Shown piece after piece: positions 24,936 to 33,074 of a stretch of DNA of 64,000 nt (position 1 is its first letter; every line of letters starts with the position of its first letter). Under the pieces are notes generated by a model that made no database searches, was not told the origin of the DNA, and worked only from the letters and a program-made list of their open reading frames with translations. Source of the DNA: Mesorhizobium sp. Z1-4 (lineage in GTDB: Bacteria > Pseudomonadota > Alphaproteobacteria > Rhizobiales > Rhizobiaceae); the NCBI RefSeq assembly GCF_004000235.1, contig NZ_RCIO01000008.1, positions 1 to 64,000 on the forward strand, in the 5' to 3' direction. Position numbers and translations under genes: made by a program.

Positions 24936-26615
24936 TTACATGTTCTGGTAAACCGGTCCCTCGCCGCCCTGCGGCGGAACCCAATTGATATTCTGATTGG
25001 GATCCTTGATGTCGCAGGTCTTGCAGTGAACGCAGTTCTGCGCGTTGATGACGAAGCGCGCATCCGCGACCGAAGGATCGGCAGCGGCGTTGCCGTCGGC
25101 GTCGACCCACTCATAAACGCCGGCCGGGCAATAACGCGTCGAAGGCCCGGCGAACACGTCATGCTCGGATGCCTTCTGCAATTCCTGATCCTGGACCTGA
25201 AGGTGAACCGGCTGGTCTTCCTCGTGATTGGTGTTCGACAAAAACACGGATGACAGCCGGTCGAAGGTCAAAACGCCGTCGGGCTTCGGATAGTCGATCT
25301 TCTCGTGTTTCGATGCCGGTTCGAGCGAGGCAGCGTCGGTCTTGCCGTGTTTCAGCGTGCCGAATGGCGAAAAGCCGAAAAGCGTGTTGCACCACATGTC
25401 GAAGCCGCCAATGCCGACGCCGAGGAAGGTACCCCAGCGCGACCAGAGCGGCTTTACGTTGCGGACCCGCTTCAGATCCTTGCCGATCTCGGTTGCACGC
25501 CAGTTCGCCTCATAGGCGCTGAGTTCGTCGTGGGCGCGGCCTTCGGCCAGTGCGGCGGCAACCTGTTCGGCCGCCTGCATGCCCGACAGCACCGCATTGT
25601 GCGAGCCCTTGATGCGCGGCACGTTAACGAAACCGGCAGAGCAGCCCACCAGCGCACCGCCGGGAAAGGTTAGTTTCGGCACAGACTGCCAGCCGCCCTC
25701 GGTGATGGCGCGTGCGCCATAGGACACCCGCTTGCCGCCTTCGAATGTGCCGCGTATCGCCGGGTGGGTCTTGAAGCGCTGGAATTCCTGGAACGGCGCC
25801 AGATACGGGTTCTTGTAGTTCAGGTGAACGACAAAACCGACCGCGACCAGATTGTCGCCGAAATGATAGAGGAACGAGCCGCCGCCGGTGTTCGACTTGA
25901 GCGGCCAGCCGAAGGAATGCTGCACGAGACCGGGCTTGTGCTTGTCGGGCGCGACTTCCCACAGCTCCTTGAGCCCGATGCCGAATTTCTGCGGCTCACG
26001 GCCTTCGCCGAGATTGAACTTCTGCATCAGCTGTTTGGCAAGCGAACCGCGAACACCCTCGCCGATCAGCGTGTATTTGCCGAGCAGCGCCATACCGGGC
26101 GCATAGTTGGGACCGTGCGAGCCGTCGCGCTCGACGCCCATGTCGCCGGTAGCGACGCCAATGACAGCACCATCGTCATTGTAGAGAACTTCGGCGGCCG
26201 CAAAGCCGGGATAGATTTCGACGCCCAGCGCTTCCGCGCGCGCGGCCAGCCATTTGCAGACATTGCCGAGCGAGACGATGTAGTTGCCGTGATTGTTCAT
26301 CAGCGGCGGCATGAGGAAGTTGGGCAGTTTGAGCGAACCGGCCGGTCCCAGAAGCAGGAAATGATCGTCAGTTACCGGTGTCCGCAACGGATGCTCGGGG
26401 TCGTCGCGCCAGTCCGGCAGCAGACGGTCGATGCCGATCGGGTCCACCACCGCGCCGGACAGAATGTGGGCGCCGACCTCGCCGCCCTTTTCAAGCACCA
26501 CGACGGAAAGCTCGGAATTGAGCTGTTTGAGGCGGATCGCGGCACTGAGCCCGGCCGGGCCGGCTCCCACGATCACGACATCAAATTCCATGCTTTCGCG
26601 TTCGACTTCGCTCAT
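24936..26615 (-). CDS. Electron transfer flavoprotein-ubiquinone oxidoreductase
   Basis: Membrane-associated enzyme passing electrons from ETF to ubiquinone, and therefore the electron outlet for isovaleryl-CoA dehydrogenase and fatty acid oxidation. 559 residues from ATG 26615, which is preceded by GGAGGG. It has an N-terminal FAD Rossmann fold (VVIVGAGPAGLSAAIRL), a central ubiquinone-binding region, and a C-terminal ferredoxin domain with NCVHCKTCDIKDPNQNINWV cysteines for one 4Fe-4S cluster, of which an earlier Cys (TRYCPAGVY) is also visible. A palindrome lies in its promoter region. Confidence 0.95.
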   Translation of the reverse strand: MSEVERESMEFDVVIVGAGPAGLSAAIRLKQLNSELSVVVLEKGGEVGAHILSGAVVDPIGIDRLLPDWRDDPEHPLRTPVTDDHFLLLGPAGSLKLPNFLMPPLMNNHGNYIVSLGNVCKWLAARAEALGVEIYPGFAAAEVLYNDDGAVIGVATGDMGVERDGSHGPNYAPGMALLGKYTLIGEGVRGSLAKQLMQKFNLGEGREPQKFGIGLKELWEVAPDKHKPGLVQHSFGWPLKSNTGGGSFLYHFGDNLVAVGFVVHLNYKNPYLAPFQEFQRFKTHPAIRGTFEGGKRVSYGARAITEGGWQSVPKLTFPGGALVGCSAGFVNVPRIKGSHNAVLSGMQAAEQVAAALAEGRAHDELSAYEANWRATEIGKDLKRVRNVKPLWSRWGTFLGVGIGGFDMWCNTLFGFSPFGTLKHGKTDAASLEPASKHEKIDYPKPDGVLTFDRLSSVFLSNTNHEEDQPVHLQVQDQELQKASEHDVFAGPSTRYCPAGVYEWVDADGNAAADPSVADARFVINAQNCVHCKTCDIKDPNQNINWVPPQGGEGPVYQNM

Positions 26616-26743
26616 CAATCCCTCCGCTTGCACGCACCGCGACGCTGGCTGCAGGTCCGCATCAGGCAGCGCTATAGAGGAAACGCGGCCTTTTCAACTC
26701 CCACCGTTCCAGGAACGGCAATCGAGCCGATGCCTATATTCCG

Positions 26744-26759
26744 TTGACGTAAACGTCAA
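26744..26759 (-). promoter_or_regulatory. Palindrome TTGACGT-AA-ACGTCAA upstream of ETF-QO
   Basis: Perfect 7-bp arms in the divergent interval, about 130 bases from the ETF-QO start. Read on the minus strand it supplies a TTGACG -35-like box, with ATATAGG about 15 bases further. As I recall, the ACGT-NN-ACGT core resembles sites of LiuR-type MerR regulators of branched-chain and fatty acid catabolism; that assignment is inference. Confidence 0.5.
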
Positions 26760-26849
26760 TAATATGGCGATGCGCCCGCTCAAGCGGTTGTGATGCCCGC
26801 CGATCGGCCGGTTGGACGCATACTGGTGGCGAATGAAAGCGGAGCCGCC

Positions 26850-27440
26850 ATGTTTCGCTGTCTGACATTGCCGCTTTTGGTTGCAACCGCCGCAAGTGCC
26901 TGGGCCGGTCCGGCGGATGATGGCCGCTGGTATACGGGCGCCTACGCGTTTTCGGACGAACTGGGCGGGTTTCGCATCGTTTCGGCGTCGGGCGCCGGTT
27001 CTCTCGCAGACCCCATCGTCATCGTTCAGGAGCTCACATCTCCACAGCCTGCCGTGCTGACGATCTATGCCGCGTCGCCGATCAGCCCGACAGGCAGAGT
27101 TGGCGAACGGGTTACGGGGATGTTGCATCTGCGCGTGGTGACGCTGAACAACAGCGGGTTGCCATGGATCGGCTTCGCCTTCGAGCTTGAAGAAATCCGC
27201 GGCAAACCCAGCACCTTCGGCGACGGGCTCTCATTCGATCAGCGGCAGGCGTATACGGGCAACATCGGCGTGCATCCCTTCGCCAGCGTCGAGCGGCATT
27301 TCGAACCGTATGACCGGCTCGAATTCGGCGACGGGCATGTCGACCCGATGGAAGACGCATCGTTTCGGTTTTTCATCACCGATTTCACACCGGTCGAGCG
27401 GTTTTACCTTCTGCAAGATCCGCAGATACCGTTCTCGTGA
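26850..27440 (+). CDS. Secreted hypothetical protein
   Basis: 196 residues from ATG 26850 (GGAG upstream). A signal peptide (MFRCLTLPLLVATAASAWA) is followed by a soluble domain of alternating strands (LRVVTLNNSGLPWIGFAFEL, FRFFITDFTPVERFYLLQDP) that suggests an immunoglobulin- or jelly-roll-like fold. I do not recognise a family. It lies 37 bases upstream of the uracil-DNA glycosylase gene but shares no evident function. Confidence 0.75.
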   Translation: MFRCLTLPLLVATAASAWAGPADDGRWYTGAYAFSDELGGFRIVSASGAGSLADPIVIVQELTSPQPAVLTIYAASPISPTGRVGERVTGMLHLRVVTLNNSGLPWIGFAFELEEIRGKPSTFGDGLSFDQRQAYTGNIGVHPFASVERHFEPYDRLEFGDGHVDPMEDASFRFFITDFTPVERFYLLQDPQIPFS

Positions 27441-27477
27441 ACTTGCATTTGGGCGCTGGCGGCGAGAATGTGCCGGC

Positions 27478-28311
27478 ATGGTGCCAAGCGACCCAAATCA
27501 TACCGGCAATCCGGAAGAACTGCTTCGCTTCTACGCGGATGCCGGTCACGATGAGCCGCTGAGCGAGACAGCCGTCAACCGGTTTGCGGAACAGGCCGCT
27601 CCTTCGCCGGCCGCAGCCGCGCAGCCGGCGAATTCCGGCACCCAGCCGCAGACCGCACAGCCGCCCGTGCGGGCGCCTGCTACTGCCGCCGTGCCCGACG
27701 AGCAGCAGGCCATGCGCGCACGGGCGCTGGCCCGCGAGGCGCAGACAATCGAGGAGCTTCGTCAGGCACTCGCCTCCTTCGACGGGTGCAACCTCAAGAC
27801 CACTGCAAAGAACCTTGTATTTGCCGACGGCAACCCGGCGGCAAAACTGATGCTGGTCGGCGAAGCGCCGGGGCGCGACGAGGACATTCAGGGTCTGCCC
27901 TTCGTTGGCAGGTCGGGCCAGCTGCTCGACCGGATGCTGGCCGCGATCGGCCTCGACAGGACAAACGCCTATATTTCCAACGTCATTCCATGGCGTCCGC
28001 CGGGCAATCGCGACCCCTCGCCGCTCGAAACGGAAATATGCCGCCCCTTTATCGAGCGGCATATCGAGCTGGTCGATCCGGCTGTTCTGGTGACGCTGGG
28101 CAACCCGTCAACCAAGCTGCTGCTTCAGACCCAGACCGGCATCATGCGCATGCGGGGCAAATGGGCGGAACACACGACGGCCGGCGGCAAGCAGGTCGCG
28201 GCGATGCCGACACTGCATCCAGCCTACCTGCTGAGAAACCCCGCCCACAAGAAGCTTGCGTGGCGGGATTTCCTGGAAGTCAAAATGCGGCTGAGAGGCG
28301 CCGGCACCTAG
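27478..28311 (+). CDS. Uracil-DNA glycosylase, family 4-like without Fe-S cysteines
   Basis: 277 residues from ATG 27478. The first about 90 are a Pro/Ala-rich, probably disordered extension. The catalytic domain carries motif 1 (LVGEAPGRDED), the FVGRSGQLLDRML loop and motif 2 (MPTLHPAYLLRNP), the signatures of family 4 uracil-DNA glycosylases that start base-excision repair of deaminated cytosine. Canonical family 4 enzymes hold a 4Fe-4S cluster through four Cys; this protein has only two Cys in total (DGCNLK and EICRPF), so a cluster looks impossible. It may belong to an alphaproteobacterial subclass with altered specificity. Confidence 0.85.
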   Translation: MVPSDPNHTGNPEELLRFYADAGHDEPLSETAVNRFAEQAAPSPAAAAQPANSGTQPQTAQPPVRAPATAAVPDEQQAMRARALAREAQTIEELRQALASFDGCNLKTTAKNLVFADGNPAAKLMLVGEAPGRDEDIQGLPFVGRSGQLLDRMLAAIGLDRTNAYISNVIPWRPPGNRDPSPLETEICRPFIERHIELVDPAVLVTLGNPSTKLLLQTQTGIMRMRGKWAEHTTAGGKQVAAMPTLHPAYLLRNPAHKKLAWRDFLEVKMRLRGAGT

Positions 28312-28703
28312 GCCGGCTGCGCCGAAGCGCGCAGTACGCCCATCTGCAGCACCGTGAACAGCAGCACCGCGGCGGCCTGGGCAATTACGAAAGCGACACC
28401 CAGCATGTTGGGTGTCACCGCTCCGGTGACGAGGATGCCGATGCTCGCCACGACCCACAGAGCGTTTACCGCAACAATGTCGATCATGGCGAACCGCGAC
28501 ATCGAGCTGCGGCGGGAGAAATACAGCAGAGCCGCCGTCCAAGGCATCAGAACCACCCCGGCCCAGAACAACAGGCCCGATGGCAGTGCGGTAAGACCAG
28601 AGATGAAGCCGGCTCCGGCAATCATCGCGATGCCGGCGAGACCGCTCGTCAACGCATCGAGGGCGAGGACATTGCGGACGTAAGAATTGATCTGAATGCT
28701 CAT
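28308..28703 (-). CDS. Small integral membrane protein
   Basis: 131 residues from ATG 28703 (AAGGAG upstream), almost entirely four hydrophobic helices (LTSGLAGIAMIAGAGFIS, LLFWAGVVLMPWTAALLYF, FAMIDIVAVNALWVVASIGIL, MLGVAFVIAQAAAVLLFTVL). No family is recognisable; the layout is DoxX- or SPW-like. It is transcribed divergently from an XRE regulator, with an inverted repeat between them, so it is the likely regulated target. Confidence 0.75.
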   Translation of the reverse strand: MSIQINSYVRNVLALDALTSGLAGIAMIAGAGFISGLTALPSGLLFWAGVVLMPWTAALLYFSRRSSMSRFAMIDIVAVNALWVVASIGILVTGAVTPNMLGVAFVIAQAAAVLLFTVLQMGVLRASAQPA

Positions 28704-28778
28704 GGCGGTCTCCTTGTTGATCTGGCCGGCCGCTGCCGGCGAATGAGCGGACCCTGCCATCGCCGCTGGATGAAAGCG

Positions 28779-28795
28779 ATTACCCATCAGGTAAT
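28779..28795. promoter_or_regulatory. Inverted repeat ATTACC-N5-GGTAAT, probable operator
   Basis: Perfect 6-bp arms around CATCA in the 125-base interval between the divergent membrane-protein and XRE genes. The size suits a helix-turn-helix dimer, so the XRE regulator is the prime candidate for binding. Confidence 0.6.
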
Positions 28796-28828
28796 GGTCT
28801 CAACAACATTTTCGGATAAGGTGGCTGC

Positions 28829-29629
28829 ATGAAAAACACGCCCCCCGAACCAGGCACAATCATCCGCGAATGGCGCAAGAAACGCCGCATGAGCCAGCTC
28901 GACCTGGCGCTTGAAGCCGAGATTTCACAGCGTCATCTCTCGTTTCTGGAAAGCGGGCGCTCGCGTCCCTCCCGCAATATGGCGCTGGTGATATCGGAGC
29001 GGCTCGACATGCCGCTGCGGCAACGCAACCGGCTTCTGACCGCCGCCGGATTTGCCCCGCATTTCGCCGAGCAGCCCATCGACAGCGAGCCGATGAAACC
29101 CGCGCTCGATGCCGTTCAGCTGGTGCTTTCTGCGCACCTGCCGAGCCCCGCCATCGCGGTCGACCGGCACTGGAACCTGGTGCTGGGCAATGACGCAATC
29201 ATGCCGTTTCTCGACCTGGTGGCAGACAAGTCGCTGCTGGACGAACCGATGAATGTTCTGCGAATCAGCCTTCATCCCGGCGGTTTGGCGCCGCTGATCG
29301 CCAATCTGGACGAATGGCGTGCCCACCTGCTTGACCGGCTTGCCCGGCTCAACGACCAGTATGCCGACGCGACGCTGCGTGACCTGGAAGACGAGCTGCG
29401 AAACTATCCCGGTAGATCGACAAAACCGCTGCAGCGCCACGGAGCGCACGACATCGCGGTGCCGTTGAAGCTGTCTCTCGGCGGCCTGTCGCTCTCCTTC
29501 ATCTCGACGATCACGGTTTTCGGCACGCCGCTCGACGTGACGCTTTCCGAACTCGCCATTGAGACATTTTTCCCCGCCGACGACACAACGCGGGCATTTC
29601 TTGCCGGTAGTGCTACTGCGGCGGCGTAA
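28829..29629 (+). CDS. XRE family regulator with MmyB-like ligand domain
   Basis: 266 residues. Residues about 10-70 form an HTH_3/XRE domain (REWRKKRRMSQLDLALEAEI, then QRHLSFLESGRSRPSRNM). The remainder is the MmyB-like PAS-type domain (PAIAVDRHWNLVLGNDAIMP, NVLRISLHPGGLAPLIANL) seen in regulators that respond to small ligands, perhaps fatty acids. ATG 28829. It most likely controls the divergent membrane protein and itself through the inverted repeat upstream. Its 3' end overlaps the convergent transporter gene by 17 bases. Confidence 0.88.
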   Translation: MKNTPPEPGTIIREWRKKRRMSQLDLALEAEISQRHLSFLESGRSRPSRNMALVISERLDMPLRQRNRLLTAAGFAPHFAEQPIDSEPMKPALDAVQLVLSAHLPSPAIAVDRHWNLVLGNDAIMPFLDLVADKSLLDEPMNVLRISLHPGGLAPLIANLDEWRAHLLDRLARLNDQYADATLRDLEDELRNYPGRSTKPLQRHGAHDIAVPLKLSLGGLSLSFISTITVFGTPLDVTLSELAIETFFPADDTTRAFLAGSATAAA

Positions 29630-30569
29630 CCCGCCGCGCCTTGCCTCGTTCGAGGCCAAGGCGGCTTTCGCGCCAGATGATGAACATGCCGGCGCCGACC
29701 ACGATCAGCCCGCCGACCAGCATGTTCAGCGTCGGCAGGTCGCCGAAGAAAACATAGCCGGCGGCGATGCCAAGCACCATCGAGGTATATTCGAAAGGTG
29801 CAACCGTCGACATGTCGGCGTGGCGGTAACTTTCAGTCATCAGTATCTGGCCGACACCACCGCAAATTCCGGCCCCGATCAGGGCGAGAATCTGCGTTTG
29901 CGACAATGAAATCCAGCCGAACGGCAAAGTCAGCAACCCGGCCACGCTGGCCGTCAGCGAGAACCAGATCACAATGGTTCCCGAGCGCTCTGTGGCCACC
30001 AGGCGCCGGACCATGATGATCGCGAATGCCGAAATGACCGCCGATGCCAGCACAGCGGCAACCCCGAGCGCCTCGGTGTCACCCAGTGGCGTGCCGCTGG
30101 TAAACAGCGTCAGCCGCGGCCAGATGATCACGATAACACCGGCGAGGCCAACCACGACCGCCGACCAGCGGTAAAGCCGAACCGTTTCGCCGACGATCAA
30201 CGCGCTCAGCGCAACGACGATCAGGGGCTGCGCGTAACCAAGGGTGATCACCTCCGGCAGCGGCAGCAGCGTGAGCGCATAAAAACCACAACCCATGGCA
30301 CTGACACCGACAATGCCGCGGACGATATGGCTGACAGGACGGCTGGTGCGGAGTGCCGTCGAGAGCTCGCGGCGGAAGGCGAGCAAAATCAGGATTGGAA
30401 TCACAGCGAAGGCGGAGCGATAGAACACTATCTGCCCCGGCGGCACGGCACCGGTGGATTTGATGAGCGTCGACATGCCGACGAAAACCGACACCGACAG
30501 CACTTTGAGCAGTATGCCGAGCGCCGGGCGCAAACCCATCGTGCCACCGCCGGCGTTATCTTCTGGCAT
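29613..30569 (-). CDS. DMT superfamily (EamA) transporter
   Basis: 318 residues from ATG 30569, which has GGGGA upstream; the longer open frame is not supported. About ten transmembrane helices form two EamA repeats (first: VLSVSVFVGMSTLIKSTGAV and the AFAVIPILILLAF helix; second: SAVISAFAIIMVRRLV and GAGICGGVGQILMTESYR). Similar proteins include riboflavin- and drug-export paralogues, but the substrate cannot be assigned. Confidence 0.85.
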   Translation of the reverse strand: MPEDNAGGGTMGLRPALGILLKVLSVSVFVGMSTLIKSTGAVPPGQIVFYRSAFAVIPILILLAFRRELSTALRTSRPVSHIVRGIVGVSAMGCGFYALTLLPLPEVITLGYAQPLIVVALSALIVGETVRLYRWSAVVVGLAGVIVIIWPRLTLFTSGTPLGDTEALGVAAVLASAVISAFAIIMVRRLVATERSGTIVIWFSLTASVAGLLTLPFGWISLSQTQILALIGAGICGGVGQILMTESYRHADMSTVAPFEYTSMVLGIAAGYVFFGDLPTLNMLVGGLIVVGAGMFIIWRESRLGLERGKARRVTPPQ

Positions 30570-30624
30570 CCCCGTCTTCCCCGCAGCGACCCGCTTCGGG
30601 CCGGCATCGCCGCATGCTGTTGGT

Positions 30625-32931
30625 TCAGGCCGCCCGGTGGTCCTGAATGGTCTGCCAGATGCGCATGGGCGTCGCCGGCATTTCAATATGACCGATACCG
30701 AAGGCACGGTTGAGGGCATCAGTCACGGCATTGATGGCTGCGGGCGCGGCACCGATCGTGCCGGCTTCGCCGGCACCCTTGATGCCCATGGCATTGGTTG
30801 TCGACGGCACGTTGCGCGTCTCGAAATCGATAAACGGCGTCAGATCGGCGCGCGGCATGGAGTAGTCCATGAAACTCGCCGTCACCAGCTGACCGTCTTC
30901 GGAGAACACCGTCTCCTCCGTCAGCGCCTGGCCCAAGCCCTGAACCACGCCGCCATGCACCTGGCCGGCGAGGAGCAGCGGGTTCACCGTCGCGCCGAAA
31001 TCGTCGACGATCGTGTAGCGCGCGATTTCGAGCATCCCCGTGTCGGGATCGATTTCGACCTCGCAGATATGGGTGCCGTTTGGATAGGTCGCCTCTTCCT
31101 GAACGAACTCGCCCAGCCCGGTCACGTCTTCCGCCGAGTTCGCCGCCCTGGCGATATCGGAGAAGGTGACTTTGCGGTCGGTGCCGACGACAACCGCCTC
31201 GCCCCCGGCCAGTTCGATATCGGCCTCCGCCGCTTCCAGCTCGTCGGCTGCAATCTTGCGCATCTTGGCGGCCAGGTCTTCGCCTGCGCGTGCCGCCGAA
31301 ACGCCGCCCAGCGGGATCGAGCGGGAGCCGCCGGTTCCACCGCCCTTGGCGAGTTCGTCGGTATCGCCCTGGCGCAGATTGATGCGCGAAACATCCGTGT
31401 TCAGCTTGTCGGCGACAAACTGGGCATAGGCGGTCGCGTGCCCCTGCCCGTTCGACTGGGTGCCGATGAAGATTGTCACCGAGCCGTCCTCTTCGAGACG
31501 CACCTTGGCGGGCTCCGAGCCGGCAAATGCGCATGCTTCGATGTAAGTCGCCATGCCGATGCCGCGGATCTTTCCGCCGGCGGCAGATTTCTTGAGGCGC
31601 TCGTCGAAACCCGCCCAGTCGGCGCGCTCCATGGCCTGGCGCATGTGGCCCTCAAACTCGCCGACGTCATAATTGCGGCCGGTCGGGGTGCCGTAGGGAA
31701 ACTGTTCCGGCCTGATGAAATTGCGCGCCCTGATTTCGTCGGGCGACAGCTTCATGTCGCGCGCGCAGGCGTCGACCAGCTTTTCGATCAGGAAGGCAGC
31801 TTCCGGACGGCCGGCACCGCGATAGGCGTCGACCGGGACCGTGTTGGTGTAAACGCCGGTCACCAGCACATCGAGCGCCTTGATGTCATAGACCCCTGTC
31901 GACATGGTGGCGCCCATCCAGGGAATGAACGGCCCGAACTGGTGGCAATAGGCCCCGATATTGGCGGTGAGGTCGATGCGCAGCCCGAGGAAGCGCCCCT
32001 CACTGTCCATCGCCATTTCGGCTTCCACCCAGTTGTCGCGGCCCTGCGCATCTTCCAGGAAATGTTCGGTACGGTCGCCCGTCCACTTGACCGGACGGCC
32101 AAGGCGCTTTGCCGCTTCGAGCACGAGCGGATACTCGCGATAGACAAAGCTCTTGGGGCCGAAACCGCCGCCGACATCCGGCGTGACCACACGCAGTTGC
32201 GCAGGCTCGATTTTCATCGAGCGACAGACGAACCCCTGGATGCCATGGACCCCCTGAGAGCCGGCGGTAAGCACAAAGCGGTTTTCGGCCTCTACCCATT
32301 CGCCAATGGCCGAGCGCGGCTCCATGTAGTTGCAGACGAGCCGATTGTTCAGAAATGCGATTTTGGTAGTGCGTTCGGCTTCGGCGAATGCCTTTTCGGT
32401 CAGCGCCTTGTCACCCAGCTGATACTGGAATGCCCGGTTCGAGCCGAGCTCGGGCCAGACAAGCGGTGAGTCTGCACCGAGCGCGGTTCTGGTATCGGCG
32501 GCCGCGTCCCCGGGATCGAAATCCACCTCTATCAGTTCCGCGGCGTCCTGTGCCTGTTCGCGCGTCTCAGCGACGATGAAGGCGATCGCGTCGCCGACGT
32601 GCTGGACCCGGTCCCTGCATAGAATCGGGATATCGCGAGTCGGTGCCCTGCTGCCGTCGGGCTGCTTCTGCATGGCGGGCGAAACCAGATCGCCGAGGTG
32701 AGCGAGATCGGCCCCGGTCAGCACCAGATGAACGCCCTCGGCTTCGCGCGCAGTCTCAACTGAAGTGATCGAAAACGAACCCTTTGCGACCGGCGAGCGC
32801 AGAACATAGCCGAAAAGGGCTCCGTCCGGCGCGATGTCGTCGGTATATCGGCCGCGGCCGGTGATGAAGGCATCGTCTTCTTTTCGAAGCACGGATGCTC
32901 CCATTCCGAATTTCGGCGTCATCACATTCAT
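30625..32931 (-). CDS. Xanthine dehydrogenase/CO dehydrogenase family molybdopterin-binding large subunit
   Basis: 768 residues, close to CoxL-type length. The N-terminal MNVMTPKFGMGASVLRKED and TGRGRYTDDI are the family opening. The active-site loop reads AYRGAGR, the type II (CoxL-like) form, not the AYxCSFR loop of true CO dehydrogenases, so an aldehyde, purine or N-heterocycle substrate is more likely. Mo-cofactor-binding glycine segments (GTQSNGQGHATA, GIKGAGEAGTIGA) are present. The usual FAD (CoxM) and 2Fe-2S (CoxS) subunit genes are absent from both sides, so partners must be encoded elsewhere, or the gene is a remnant. Confidence 0.88.
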   Translation of the reverse strand: MNVMTPKFGMGASVLRKEDDAFITGRGRYTDDIAPDGALFGYVLRSPVAKGSFSITSVETAREAEGVHLVLTGADLAHLGDLVSPAMQKQPDGSRAPTRDIPILCRDRVQHVGDAIAFIVAETREQAQDAAELIEVDFDPGDAAADTRTALGADSPLVWPELGSNRAFQYQLGDKALTEKAFAEAERTTKIAFLNNRLVCNYMEPRSAIGEWVEAENRFVLTAGSQGVHGIQGFVCRSMKIEPAQLRVVTPDVGGGFGPKSFVYREYPLVLEAAKRLGRPVKWTGDRTEHFLEDAQGRDNWVEAEMAMDSEGRFLGLRIDLTANIGAYCHQFGPFIPWMGATMSTGVYDIKALDVLVTGVYTNTVPVDAYRGAGRPEAAFLIEKLVDACARDMKLSPDEIRARNFIRPEQFPYGTPTGRNYDVGEFEGHMRQAMERADWAGFDERLKKSAAGGKIRGIGMATYIEACAFAGSEPAKVRLEEDGSVTIFIGTQSNGQGHATAYAQFVADKLNTDVSRINLRQGDTDELAKGGGTGGSRSIPLGGVSAARAGEDLAAKMRKIAADELEAAEADIELAGGEAVVVGTDRKVTFSDIARAANSAEDVTGLGEFVQEEATYPNGTHICEVEIDPDTGMLEIARYTIVDDFGATVNPLLLAGQVHGGVVQGLGQALTEETVFSEDGQLVTASFMDYSMPRADLTPFIDFETRNVPSTTNAMGIKGAGEAGTIGAAPAAINAVTDALNRAFGIGHIEMPATPMRIWQTIQDHRAA

Positions 32932-33074
32932 CGGTTCTACCTTACGGGAGTCGGAGCCTGCGGGAGGAAATGCAAAGTCAATTTTGTCGCCGGCTGGTTT
33001 TCATGTAAAGGGCAGCCCGCTGTTTTCAATGCGCCAGATACGGCCAATCCGGTCTGCATGTTGCGAGGTGAGTC

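Noticed and set aside
30454-32469. Plus-strand open frame of 671 codons opposite the molybdopterin subunit gene
   Set aside because: It is antisense to a gene with complete family motifs. Its sequence is His/Arg/Asp-rich with no recognisable domain, as expected from GC-rich shadow frames.
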